DNA of 64,000 nt from an uncultured Robiginitomaculum sp. GTDB lineage: Bacteria > Pseudomonadota > Alphaproteobacteria > Caulobacterales > Maricaulaceae. The notes beneath the pieces were generated by a model. It saw only the letters and a program-made list of their open reading frames with translations. It had not been told where the DNA came from and did no database searches. The stretch spans positions 1 through 64,000 of the forward strand of contig CALLVD010000024.1 of the NCBI GenBank assembly GCA_938010385.1. The letters run 5' to 3'. The position numbers and the translations under genes are program-made. This document shows, piece by piece, positions 40,248-49,888 of this stretch (positions are counted from its first letter, which is position 1; every line of letters starts with the position of its first letter).

Positions 40248-42009
40248 GGCCGTGAAAGCCGCTAAGCCTGCGCGCAGCTCGCGCGTGCGCTCCATTGCGT
40301 TTTCATCACTGGCGCGGGCGATCTTTATTTCCAATATGGTCGGCCTGTTAATTCTGGTCGTCGGCGCGTTAACGCTCAATGAGGTGCGCCGCGGCCTGAT
40401 TGATGCCAAGCTGCAAAATCTTTACTCCCAAGCCGAACTGATTACCAATATTCTGGCCAGTGACGCGACCGGCGACGGCGTTATTCCGACTTTGGATGTT
40501 CAGGCCGCGCGCGCCACTATGCGCCGTGTGGCTCTGCCGGACGGAACGCGCGTGCGCCTGTTCGGGCCTGATGCAAGCCTGATTGCCGACAGCGCCATGG
40601 CCGATACGGTGATCGATGTAGAGCCTTTAGATCCGCCGGCCGCGCCGGAAGAGGCCGGCCCTTATGAGGCGACGCCCCAAGGCGCGCCGGTCGTTGAACC
40701 GCAGCCAGCCCCGCGCTACCGCCCGCCGCCGGAAAGCGGTTACCCCGCCCCGCCAGCGCCGAAAAAAGCTGAGAGCCGGGCGGCCCTGTCTGTGAGTGAG
40801 CGCGTTGAAGGCGCCATTGCCCGCGCGGTGCGCGCCATACCGAGTTTTAAAAAACGCCGTGACCGGCTGCGCCGCAATTTAGACCGCGATATTCGCCGCG
40901 CCCTGCTCGGGGATCCGGTGGTCGGCGAGCAGTATAATGATGACGAATCGCTTATCGTTTCCGTCAGCCTGCCGGTGCAGCGCGTACAGGCCGTGCTCGG
41001 CGTTGTCACGATGGAAAGCAGTGATGTTGAGCGGATTTTGGCCGGCGAACGGCGCGCGCTCGGCCCAATTGCCTTGCTGGCGTTTTTTATGACGCTGCTG
41101 ACCTCGCTGGCCCTGACTTTGTTTATCGCATTGCCGATCCGGCGTCTCGCCAAGGCGGCAGAGATTGTGCAGCGCAGTTCTGAAAATCGCGACGCTATTC
41201 CGGATTTATCCGGCCGGCGCGATGAGATCGGCGATTTGTCTGTGGTGCTGCGCTCGATGACCGCCGGGCTTTATGACCGTATTGATGACATTGCCAATTT
41301 CGCGGCCGATGTCGCCCATGAGATTAAAAACCCGCTGACCTCCCTGCGCAGCGCGACCGAGACTTTTCAGCATGCCAAGACCGAAGAGCAGCGCGAAAAA
41401 CTTCTGGGCATTATTCAAAATGATGTCGGGCGCATGGACCGGCTGATTACTGATATTTCCCGCGCCTCGCGTATGGACGCCGAATTGGCGCGGGCCGAAG
41501 GCGAACCGATTGAGCTTGAAAAACTGCTGACGGATATGGCTGATTTTTATTCTCAAACCCGCAGTCCGGGGTCGCCGGCCGTTCGCTATGTTGCCTCTGA
41601 TGAACCGTCGGGAACGGCGCTGATTGTGCGCGGCTCCGGCGAAAAATTGGGACAGGTCGTGCGTAATCTGATTGACAATGCCCTGACCTTTTCGCCTGAG
41701 GGCGGCGAGGTTCGCCTGCGCGTGCGCCAAGGGCACGGCGATAATGCGCATTTAGCGGTCCTGACCGTGGATGATGACGGCAAAGGCATTCCGCCGGCCA
41801 ATCTGGAATCCATCTTTGACCGGTTTTATACAGAGCGCCCGAAAGGCACAGCGTTCGGTTCGCATTCCGGCCTCGGCTTGGCGATTTGCCGGCAAATCAT
41901 TCGCGCGCATAAAGGCAGCATACGCGCCGAAAACCGCAAGGCGGCCGGCAGCGACACGGTGACAGGCGCGAAATTTACCGTTGAAATTCCGCTTTGGGAC
42001 CAAGATTAA
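40195..42009 (+). CDS. chvG: Sensor histidine kinase, ChvG type
   Basis: HAMP, H-box [22 protein letters not shown]-box [27 protein letters not shown]. Confidence 0.9.
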   Translation: MMVSKPSMASDTNIKKPKAVKAAKPARSSRVRSIAFSSLARAIFISNMVGLLILVVGALTLNEVRRGLIDAKLQNLYSQAELITNILASDATGDGVIPTLDVQAARATMRRVALPDGTRVRLFGPDASLIADSAMADTVIDVEPLDPPAAPEEAGPYEATPQGAPVVEPQPAPRYRPPPESGYPAPPAPKKAESRAALSVSERVEGAIARAVRAIPSFKKRRDRLRRNLDRDIRRALLGDPVVGEQYNDDESLIVSVSLPVQRVQAVLGVVTMESSDVERILAGERRALGPIALLAFFMTLLTSLALTLFIALPIRRLAKAAEIVQRSSENRDAIPDLSGRRDEIGDLSVVLRSMTAGLYDRIDDIANFAADVAHEIKNPLTSLRSATETFQHAKTEEQREKLLGIIQNDVGRMDRLITDISRASRMDAELARAEGEPIELEKLLTDMADFYSQTRSPGSPAVRYVASDEPSGTALIVRGSGEKLGQVVRNLIDNALTFSPEGGEVRLRVRQGHGDNAHLAVLTVDDDGKGIPPANLESIFDRFYTERPKGTAFGSHSGLGLAICRQIIRAHKGSIRAENRKAAGSDTVTGAKFTVEIPLWDQD

Positions 42010-42082
42010 AATAATCCGCGCAGGTGCATTTTCACGGTTCACAAAGCCGTAAAATCCGGTTTAATCGCCCCTCTAATTCAGA

Positions 42083-42496
42083 ATGAGGCGTACCCCTTTG
42101 ATCGGACTTGTCATCGTAACCCATGGTCAACTGGCCACAGAGCTTAAGCGCGCGGCAGAGCATGTTGTCGGCACGCAATCGCAACTGGAAACGGTCTGTA
42201 TCGGCCCGGATGACGATATGGAGCGTCGCCGTGATGAAATTCGCGCCGGGGTAAAATCCGTCGACAGCGGCAGCGGCGTTATCCTTTTAACCGACATGTT
42301 TGGCGGCACGCCCTCCAATCTGGCCATATCCATGCTTAAAGACGGCGCAGTCGAAGTCATTGCCGGCGTGAACCTGCCTATGCTGATTAAACTGTCAGAA
42401 GCGCGCCAAGTGTCTGACTTAAAAGATGCGGCTCTAAAGGCCAAAGATGCCGGGCAGCGTTACATTGCAATCGCCTCTGAAATTCTGGCGGGATAG
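42083..42496 (+). CDS. PTS system mannose-family IIA component
   Basis: IGLVIVTHGQLATELKRAAEHVVG; LLTDMFGGTPSNLAISML. Confidence 0.92.
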   Translation: MRRTPLIGLVIVTHGQLATELKRAAEHVVGTQSQLETVCIGPDDDMERRRDEIRAGVKSVDSGSGVILLTDMFGGTPSNLAISMLKDGAVEVIAGVNLPMLIKLSEARQVSDLKDAALKAKDAGQRYIAIASEILAG

Positions 42497-42498
42497 TC

Positions 42499-42798
42499 AT
42501 GAGCGCAAGCGTCAATGATGCCGTCATTGCGCGGGTAAAGCTGATTAATAAGCGCGGCCTGCATGCCCGCGCGTCGAACAAATTTGTTAAAATCGTCACC
42601 GCCTATGACGCCCACATAACCGTAACCTCGCACAGCGATCACGCCGAAACGGTCGTCGCGGATTCCATCATGGAACTGCTTATGCTCGGCAGTGCCTGCG
42701 GCGAAGATATCACGATTTGCGCCACCGGCGTTGAGGCGCAGCCCGCCGTTGATGCTTTGGTGGCTTTGGTGGAAAGCCGGTTTGGGGAAGAGGATTGA
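42499..42798 (+). CDS. HPr family phosphocarrier protein
   Basis: KLINKRGLHARASNKFVKIV (active-site His) and ADSIMELLMLGS (Ser46 region). Confidence 0.93.
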   Translation: MSASVNDAVIARVKLINKRGLHARASNKFVKIVTAYDAHITVTSHSDHAETVVADSIMELLMLGSACGEDITICATGVEAQPAVDALVALVESRFGEED

Positions 42799-43241
42799 GC
42801 GCTCGCCCCGCAATCGCCCTTTGCGGCTTTGTTATCGCCGCCATGACGGTTTCGGGCTGCGTAAGCGCAGGCGAGCCCGCGCCGTTTATGCCGCGGTCTG
42901 ACTATCCGGTTGACCCGTGGGTGAAAAGCTACGCGCAGGAGCATGACTGCCTTGGCGGGGAAAAACTGGCCGCGCTGCAATTTGACCTGCCGGATTATCC
43001 GCGCCGCGCTTATACCGGCGGGCGGCAAGGCTGGACGATTGTGCAGCTTGACGTGGACGCCGCCGGGCAAACGCAAAATGTAAAAATTCAGCGCGCCGTG
43101 CCCTATGGCGGTCTGTTTGAAACGCCGTCGCGCAAAGCTGTTGAAAATTGGGTGTTTCGCCCGCCGGCCGGCGGGCCGCTGCAAAACTGCCGGGTGCTCA
43201 TCAGCTACCGCATGGGGAAAGTTTACCTTGGCCGGCAATAG
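42795..43241 (+). CDS. TonB C-terminal-domain lipoprotein
   Basis: TTG start; lipobox TVSGCVSA; PDYPRRAYTGGRQGWTIVQLDVDAAGQTQNVKIQRAVPYGGLFETPSRKAVENWVFRPP. Confidence 0.8.
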   Translation: MSARPAIALCGFVIAAMTVSGCVSAGEPAPFMPRSDYPVDPWVKSYAQEHDCLGGEKLAALQFDLPDYPRRAYTGGRQGWTIVQLDVDAAGQTQNVKIQRAVPYGGLFETPSRKAVENWVFRPPAGGPLQNCRVLISYRMGKVYLGRQ

Positions 43242-43830
43242 TGAAAAGCCGCTTCAAAGTATTTTGGAAAAAGTCGATGACGCCGTTGAAGACGGCGAGA
43301 CGGATTTGAAATCACTGATTGAAAGTTTCGGCAATCGCGCATTTGGGCCGATTTTGACCTTGGTCGGCCTGTTCATGATGACGCCGCTCGGCGCGATTCC
43401 GGGCGTGCCGATTGCGTTTGCTGTGATTGTTATCACATTTGCCGGGCAGCTTTTGCTGGCCCGCAAAACGCCGTGGATGCCGGAAGTTTTGCGCAAGGTA
43501 AAAATTCAAAAATCCAAAGTAGATAAGGCGCGCCGATTTGTGCGGCCTGTATTGACGGCCGTCGACGGCATATTGCGTCCCCGCTTTCAGGTTTTGGCGA
43601 CGGGGCCGGCCACAGTCGTCGCCGCGTTGATTGCGATTGTTTTAGCGCTGACCATGTTTCCGCTTGGCGCGGTGCCGTTCGGCGTGGTCATACCCGGATT
43701 TTTAATCGGGCTGTTTGGCTTGGGAATTATGGCGCGGGACGGCTTTATCATGGCGCTGGCGTTCATTCTGTCCGGCGGGGCGGCGTTTTTAATTGTGCGC
43801 TTGGTCGGCGCAATCAGCCTGCCGTTTTAA
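43228..43830 (+). CDS. ExoD-family membrane protein
   Basis: LIESFGNRAFGPILTLVGLFMMTPLGAIPGVP repeat architecture; likely TTG start at 43228 rather than 43105. Confidence 0.82.
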   Translation: MAGNSEKPLQSILEKVDDAVEDGETDLKSLIESFGNRAFGPILTLVGLFMMTPLGAIPGVPIAFAVIVITFAGQLLLARKTPWMPEVLRKVKIQKSKVDKARRFVRPVLTAVDGILRPRFQVLATGPATVVAALIAIVLALTMFPLGAVPFGVVIPGFLIGLFGLGIMARDGFIMALAFILSGGAAFLIVRLVGAISLPF

Positions 43831-44665
43831 GCGCGTCCAGATTAGCCTTCGCCGGAGGAAAGTAAACGGGACTGATTTGCAGGGCTTGCCGGTAAAGGAT
43901 TTTTGCAATTTGCGGCTTGCCGGTCTTGGCCGCGATAAAGCCGGCATCATTATAAATATGCGCCGCGCGGGATTCGGTCACGCCGCTGATGGCCCCGTCG
44001 AAGTCGCCTTGCAGCGCTAAAGCCAGCCGGCGGTTATTATCAAAAACCTCCACATCAGGCGCGATTGCATTGGCCTGCTGAAATTTCTCCAAGGCCTGCG
44101 CCTGACGGCCGGCGCGCAGCAGCGACATGCCCAGGCTGTTGACAATAACGGCGTGATCCGCGCCGAATTTTAACGCCTGCACATAGGTTGATTGGGCCTC
44201 AAGGCTGCGGTCTTCACTGTCGTAAAACCGGCCCAAGGCCAGCCAAAGCCGCGTGTCGGACAAATTAATTTCCAAGGCAGCGTTCAGATCGACTTCAACG
44301 TCCTCTGATGCGCCCAGCGCAGCCTTGCTCAACACAATGCCGGCGAAGCTTTGCGCGCTTGCCGGCGCTGCGCGATAGTGCTTCAGCGCGCCCGCAAATT
44401 GTGACAGGCCGAGCAGGGCATCACCCATTGATAACTGAATGTCGCCGTCCTCGGGGCGTTCAATTAACGCGCGGGTCAGGGCGTCATAGGCGGCCTCGAA
44501 GTCTTTTCTGTACAGCGCATCGCGGCCGGCTTTCACCCATTCATCCACCTGCGCCGCGTCCGCGCCCCGGGTTATAACGGGGCGGATATCAAGCGTATTG
44601 GCCCCCGCGCTTAAAGGCGTAAGCAGAGCCGCCGCAAGGGCAAGATAAGGGGGCGCGCGCCGCAT
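43814..44665 (-). CDS. tadD: TPR protein, TadD type
   Basis: Signal peptide plus TPRs; end of Tad cluster. Confidence 0.82.
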   Translation of the reverse strand: MRRAPPYLALAAALLTPLSAGANTLDIRPVITRGADAAQVDEWVKAGRDALYRKDFEAAYDALTRALIERPEDGDIQLSMGDALLGLSQFAGALKHYRAAPASAQSFAGIVLSKAALGASEDVEVDLNAALEINLSDTRLWLALGRFYDSEDRSLEAQSTYVQALKFGADHAVIVNSLGMSLLRAGRQAQALEKFQQANAIAPDVEVFDNNRRLALALQGDFDGAISGVTESRAAHIYNDAGFIAAKTGKPQIAKILYRQALQISPVYFPPAKANLDALKTAG

Positions 44666-45585
44666 TACAGGCCTTGCGCCAAACGAATGCCGGCCGGCAG
44701 CAGCAACATGACCATTATGGTCGGAAAGATGAAAACAATCAGCGGCACAGTCAGTTTGGCCGACAGGGCGAGCGCTTTTTCTTCTGCTGTCAGCATGCGC
44801 TTGCTGCGCATTTCATCGGAAAATGTACGCAAAGCTTCGCCGAGCGAGCTGCCCATTTCTTCGGATTGCTTGAGCATGATAGCGAGCGCTTTGGCCTCTT
44901 CCAGATCCAAACGCTCGGCAAAGTTTTTCAGGGCTTCATGACGCTCCCGGCCCGCGCGCAATTCCAAATTCATCAAATCAAGTCCGGTTTTCAGCGGCGG
45001 ATAGCGGCGCTCTAATTCGCCGGCAACCCGGGCCAAGGCGGCGTCCAGTCCTAAGCCGGCTTCGATACAGGCGACCAATAAGTCCATCATATCCGGAAAG
45101 CCGTCCTTGCAAATTTGCGTGCGGCGCTTTTTCAAATGCTTGATGACCATTTGCGGCCCGAACACACCGGCCGCGCCGAGAAGGACCGAGGCCAGCAAAA
45201 GCGTCTTAGGCTCTGAATTGTGCGCGATCATACCCCATGCGGCGACCAGGATAAGCTGCGGCACGATGATGACCAATACGCGCACGGCGTAAAAAACGCG
45301 CACAGCGCTCGGGGAGAAAAATCCCGCTTGCGAGAGCAGGTAGCGCAGGCGCGAGATTTCTTTGTCATCAGGCAGGGTAATCTGCCCGGCGAATTTTGAA
45401 AATATACCGGCGGCGCTTGGCCCGTCTGCGGCCTTCGGCTGTCCGGCGGTGGTAAGCCGCCGTTTGGTCTGTTTAGCCTCGGCCAGAGCCGTCTTCACGG
45501 CGATAAAAACCAAGGCGCAAGACATGGCGAAAAAGGCAATAGCGATGGCGATTTGCAAATCAGGCATCAAAACATTTCCAAACAT
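44665..45585 (-). CDS. tadC: Tad secretion inner-membrane protein TadC (T2SF)
   Basis: FPDMMDLLVACIEAGLGLDAALARVAGEL...ALAIMLKQSEEMGSSLGEALRTFSDEMR. Confidence 0.9.
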   Translation of the reverse strand: MFGNVLMPDLQIAIAIAFFAMSCALVFIAVKTALAEAKQTKRRLTTAGQPKAADGPSAAGIFSKFAGQITLPDDKEISRLRYLLSQAGFFSPSAVRVFYAVRVLVIIVPQLILVAAWGMIAHNSEPKTLLLASVLLGAAGVFGPQMVIKHLKKRRTQICKDGFPDMMDLLVACIEAGLGLDAALARVAGELERRYPPLKTGLDLMNLELRAGRERHEALKNFAERLDLEEAKALAIMLKQSEEMGSSLGEALRTFSDEMRSKRMLTAEEKALALSAKLTVPLIVFIFPTIMVMLLLPAGIRLAQGL

Positions 45586-45594
45586 AACCGGCCC

Positions 45595-46554
45595 CTAAAT
45601 CCTGAAATTAATCATTTTGCGCATGACCAAATTACCGATGATCATCCAGATGCCGGCAAACCAAAATCCGTAAGTCAGGGCTTTGTGACCCTTCACTTCG
45701 CCGTAGAAATCCGGCGCCGTCACTTGCACGGCGATATAAAGCAGGACCGGCGCGACGTTCAAAATCAGCGCGGACATACGGCCTTCTGATGAGGCCGCTT
45801 GTATCTTCATGCGCATGCGCTGACGGTCACGAATCGTGTGGGCATTACTGCGCAGCAGTTCGGCCAGATTGCCGCCGGTACGTTCTTGCAGGCGCACTGT
45901 GGCGGCGAACAGGTCAAAATCAACTTGGCCGATACGGTCGGCCATGCGCTGCACGCCCTCTCCGAGCCCGGAGCCAAAGGCAATCTCATCGCTCGCCATG
46001 CCAAACTCTGATCCGATCGGATCCGGCATTTCGCGCGCCACCATATTCATGGCGACCGGCACCGGATGCCCCGCCGACAGCGAGCGCACGATAACATCCA
46101 GCGCTTCCGGTAATTGCTCCCCGATTTTATTGCGGCGACGCTTGACCAGTTTTTTCAAAACCAAAAGCGGCAGGAAAACTCCGGCGACAAAGCCCGCGGC
46201 GGAAAATACCGGCGAGCCTTTAATCAGGTAAAGCCCGCCCGCCAGAACAAATGGCAAAACGCCCATGGCGATATAAATGCCGTAGCGGCCCAGCGGCGCG
46301 CCGGACTGCAAAACCAGCTTATTAATGCGCTCAATCACGACGGACAGCTCACCGTCGGCGTTCAGGCTGCGGCTTTTACGCATTTTGGCAATCACGTCGA
46401 TATCGTTCTCTTTGCCCGAAAGTTTACGCAGGCGCGCATTAGCCAGGCGCACGCGCACGGCCGTCTGCCGGCCCGCGCCGATAATCGCTTGCCCGGCCAA
46501 AAACGCGCAGGCGAAAACGGTCACATAGAAAACGATGACGGGAAACTCTGCCAC
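45595..46554 (-). CDS. tadB: Tad secretion inner-membrane protein TadB (T2SF)
   Basis: LPEALDVIVRSLSAGHPVPVAMNMVAREMPDPIGSEF. Confidence 0.9.
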   Translation of the reverse strand: MAEFPVIVFYVTVFACAFLAGQAIIGAGRQTAVRVRLANARLRKLSGKENDIDVIAKMRKSRSLNADGELSVVIERINKLVLQSGAPLGRYGIYIAMGVLPFVLAGGLYLIKGSPVFSAAGFVAGVFLPLLVLKKLVKRRRNKIGEQLPEALDVIVRSLSAGHPVPVAMNMVAREMPDPIGSEFGMASDEIAFGSGLGEGVQRMADRIGQVDFDLFAATVRLQERTGGNLAELLRSNAHTIRDRQRMRMKIQAASSEGRMSALILNVAPVLLYIAVQVTAPDFYGEVKGHKALTYGFWFAGIWMIIGNLVMRKMINFRI

Positions 46555-48017
46555 TACGCGCCGTCCTCCGCCAGATCGCTTTCAGGCAGAACGGCTTTGG
46601 GGCCGAGCGTGCGCGGCTGAAATAAATCGGCCGGCACTTTAATGCCGCGCGTCAGGATGTGATCGAGGCATTTAGGGCGAATGCCGGTCGCGCGGTGCTC
46701 GCCGATGACCTTGCCGTCGCTGTCGGTCGCCAGCTTGGTGTAATTAAAGATTTCCTGCATTTGGATAATCGCGCCTTCCATGCCGGTAATTTCTGCGACG
46801 GAGATAATTTTGCGCTGACCGTCTGACATGCGGGTGGCTTGAACGATGAGGCCAATGGCGGACGCAATCTGCCCGGCCACGGCTTCCGGCGTGATTTTCA
46901 TATCGCCCATGGCCACCATTTGCTCCAATCGGGTAATGGCGTCGCGGGGCGTATTGGCATGAAGCGTGGCCATAGAGCCTTCATGGCCGGTGTTCATCGC
47001 TTGCAGCATATCAAACGCTTCTTCGCCGCGAACCTCCCCAAGAATGACCCGGTCCGGGCGCATTCTCAGCGCGTTTTTGACCAGTTCGCGCTGGCGGATT
47101 TCGCCCTTGCCTTCGACATTGGGCGGGCGGGTTTCCATGCGCGCCACATGAGGCTGTTGCAATTGAAGCTCGGCGGCGTCTTCAATGGTAATCAGGCGTT
47201 CCTTGTGGCTGATGGATTGTGACAGGGCGTTGAGCAAAGTCGTCTTACCCGAGCCTGTACCGCCGGAAATTAATATCGTCACGCGGGATTTACAAGCGGC
47301 ATAAAGAAAGTCGGCGACCTCTTTGGGCATGGCGCCGAACTCTACCAATTTGTCAAAGGTGAACGGCTTTTTGGAAAATTTGCGAATAGAAACCAGCGGC
47401 CCGTCTACGGCAATCGGCGCAATGGCGACATTGACCCGCGAGCCGTCCAAAAGCCGCGCATCACAAAGCGGCATGCTCTCATCAACCCGGCGGCCGACCT
47501 GCGAAACAATGCGGTTAATAATGCGCAGCAAGTGCGGCTCGTCACGAAATTTGACCGGCGTGATTTCAAGCTCGCCGCCGCGCTCCACATAAACCTGCTC
47601 GTGGCCGTTAATCAAAATATCGGCAATCGCGTCATCTTTCAGCAGCGGCTCCAGCGGGCCCAAACCGGTCATTTCATCAAATACCTCGGCCGCAAATTGG
47701 CGAATTTCACCGGCGTTCATCAGCAAGCGTTCCTCAGTCGCCAGCGCGGCCACCACATCGTGAACCCGCTCGCGCAATTCCGGCTCGCTCAGCGTGTCCA
47801 GAGAAGACAGATCAATTTCGTCAATCAACCGGCTGTGAATTTTCATCTTCGCGTCCATGCGCGCATCATTCGGGCGAGGGGCCGGCTTGGGTGCGGCCTC
47901 CTGTTTAGGCGTAACAAGTTGCGGCGCAATAAGCGGCGCGTCCGCGTCCGCGCGCGCGGCGGCCGCCGTAACAGCCGGCGTTTGCCTGCCTTTGATGACA
48001 TCTGAAAACCGTCCCAT
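46554..48017 (-). CDS. cpaF: Tad/Cpa secretion ATPase TadA/CpaF
   Basis: [57 protein letters not shown]; start at 48017. Confidence 0.95.
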   Translation of the reverse strand: MGRFSDVIKGRQTPAVTAAAARADADAPLIAPQLVTPKQEAAPKPAPRPNDARMDAKMKIHSRLIDEIDLSSLDTLSEPELRERVHDVVAALATEERLLMNAGEIRQFAAEVFDEMTGLGPLEPLLKDDAIADILINGHEQVYVERGGELEITPVKFRDEPHLLRIINRIVSQVGRRVDESMPLCDARLLDGSRVNVAIAPIAVDGPLVSIRKFSKKPFTFDKLVEFGAMPKEVADFLYAACKSRVTILISGGTGSGKTTLLNALSQSISHKERLITIEDAAELQLQQPHVARMETRPPNVEGKGEIRQRELVKNALRMRPDRVILGEVRGEEAFDMLQAMNTGHEGSMATLHANTPRDAITRLEQMVAMGDMKITPEAVAGQIASAIGLIVQATRMSDGQRKIISVAEITGMEGAIIQMQEIFNYTKLATDSDGKVIGEHRATGIRPKCLDHILTRGIKVPADLFQPRTLGPKAVLPESDLAEDGA

Positions 48018-48027
48018 ATCCGTCTCC

Positions 48028-48831
48028 CTATCCGGCCGCTTTGCGCGCCGCATTATCGGCGGGGCTCATCAGCACTTTCATTAAAGCGGCCATGTCTTTG
48101 GCATAGCGGCTGTCGGCTTGCAGGCTGCCGGCCGGCTGTCCGCAATTCATGGCATTACGCGGCGTGGCCGGATCAACAGCGACAAAGGCGGTAACCGGGC
48201 GGCCCAAAGCCTGCTGCGCATCAGTGGCGGTAACGGTCGCGCGAAAACTGCGGCGTTCATGTTTGTTGATGACAATGTCCATCGGCCGGCCGGGCTGAGT
48301 AATGGCTTCGATCTGCGCCATGCGCTCCCGGGCGCTGTGCAGGGCGGGGATGCTCATATCTGTCATCATAACGGCGCGGTCGCTCGCCATCAAAGCCGCT
48401 TGGGTCCAAGGCTGCCAGAGACGCGGCACGTCTAAAACCAACACATCATAAAGCGTGGCGGCGGCGTCCATCAGGGCGAGCACGCAATTCGGATTTACCC
48501 CGTCATTACCGCCAAGCCGCCCCGGCGCAGCGAGCAGGCGAAGGCCGCTGTCATGCTTGGTGACAAAGGCCGATGTCAGCGCGCCGTCAATGCGCGCGGG
48601 GTCGCCGGCCATAACGCCGGTATCAATGCCGGCAGCTATATCCAAATAAGAGGCCAGCGCGCCATTCTCAAAATCTAAATCCATCAGGCAGACGCGCGGC
48701 GCAGCATTGCCTGCGGCCGGTTTGACTTTCATGGCGGCATAGCCGGTCTCAATGACGGCGCCGGTCACGCCGGCGCCGCCGGCCGCGCCCATCAGAGCGA
48801 TACAGGTTTTCCGGGTCGGGTTACGGCTCAT
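48028..48831 (-). CDS. CpaE/TadZ-like ParA-family ATPase (short)
   Basis: CIALMGAAGGAGVTGAVIETGYA; VCLMDLDFENGALASYLDI; position between cpaF and tadE. Confidence 0.82.
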   Translation of the reverse strand: MSRNPTRKTCIALMGAAGGAGVTGAVIETGYAAMKVKPAAGNAAPRVCLMDLDFENGALASYLDIAAGIDTGVMAGDPARIDGALTSAFVTKHDSGLRLLAAPGRLGGNDGVNPNCVLALMDAAATLYDVLVLDVPRLWQPWTQAALMASDRAVMMTDMSIPALHSARERMAQIEAITQPGRPMDIVINKHERRSFRATVTATDAQQALGRPVTAFVAVDPATPRNAMNCGQPAGSLQADSRYAKDMAALMKVLMSPADNAARKAAG

Positions 48832-49436
48832 GATCGGGTCCTTAAATCTTCCGCCATAACGGAGACTTCAATGTCGGGAATTTTGGTAAAGCTTTTGGGT
48901 AAAAATGCATCGACCACCATAAAGTCGAAATTTAAATCGCTGACTTTTACAGTTATCAGCGGGGTCAGCTTGGCGGGATTGCCGGCAATGCCCAGGCCCG
49001 ATCCCTCATAAGTGACCGTGACGTGCTTGCGCTCAATATCGGCATTAACATCACAAAGCCCGCGCCGCGCTTTGGCTGTTGCTGCGCATGTGCCATCATT
49101 GTCCGGGCCGAAGATCAGCGCGTTCATCGCGTTGCCGTCATAGCTGCCGCCGCTGCAGGTCTGCGCTGCTCCGCTGCATATGCGCGTATAGGCGGGCATG
49201 GGGTCGCCGGCGGACGCGCTGCCCAGACCGGTCATATTGTGCATATCGCTCGCGACCGGGTCGGACACAGCCGCCAGCCGCGCGCCGGTTCTCGCGGCCT
49301 GCTGCACCTGATTATACTGCATATAGCCATAGCCGAGCTCGAGCGCGGCCAAGGTCACTGCAATCAAAAAGCCGGACAAAAGCGCAAACTCAACCGACGC
49401 AATGCCGGCGGTATTTTTTAAAAGCGCGCGCAGCAT
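48828..49436 (-). CDS. TadE/TadF-like pseudopilin
   Basis: LKNTAGIASVEFALLSGFLIAVTLAALELGYGYMQYNQVQQAARTGAR. Confidence 0.87.
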   Translation of the reverse strand: MLRALLKNTAGIASVEFALLSGFLIAVTLAALELGYGYMQYNQVQQAARTGARLAAVSDPVASDMHNMTGLGSASAGDPMPAYTRICSGAAQTCSGGSYDGNAMNALIFGPDNDGTCAATAKARRGLCDVNADIERKHVTVTYEGSGLGIAGNPAKLTPLITVKVSDLNFDFMVVDAFLPKSFTKIPDIEVSVMAEDLRTRS

Positions 49437-49888
49437 TATGTGGAGCCTTCTATGCGGGCTTCGAAAGAATCGCGCAGGGTGACGCGGCCGGGTACAATGG
49501 CGTTCACAAACCCAAACCCCCGATATTCGAGGGCGGACGACACTTTGACAACGCGGATATTATTGCCGCGATAATTGCCGCCGCTATTTACCACAGTTTT
49601 GTAGGCGATGGTAATATCGCTCGTCGTCCAGTTCGGAAGCTTGGCTGTGCCTCCGGACATTTCCCCGGTCACGGCGAGGTTTTTGGCGCGGCTCTCAAGC
49701 GCGCTCGGCGCGCCGGCGCGGGCCAGATAGGTGCCGGCATTGGTCAGGCTTGATTGCATTTTGTGATGAGAAATCAGCAGGTTTGAATAATCCGCTGCGC
49801 CCATGCCCAAAAGGATCAGGAAAGGCAGGGCGAGCCCGGCCTCTACGCTGATGCTTGCGCGCGTGTCCTGTCGTAATCGGCGCAGCAT
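49436..49888 (-). CDS. TadE-like pseudopilin
   Basis: DTRASISVEAGLALPFLILLGMGAADYSNLLISHHKMQSSLTNAGTYLAR. Confidence 0.85.
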   Translation of the reverse strand: MLRRLRQDTRASISVEAGLALPFLILLGMGAADYSNLLISHHKMQSSLTNAGTYLARAGAPSALESRAKNLAVTGEMSGGTAKLPNWTTSDITIAYKTVVNSGGNYRGNNIRVVKVSSALEYRGFGFVNAIVPGRVTLRDSFEARIEGST

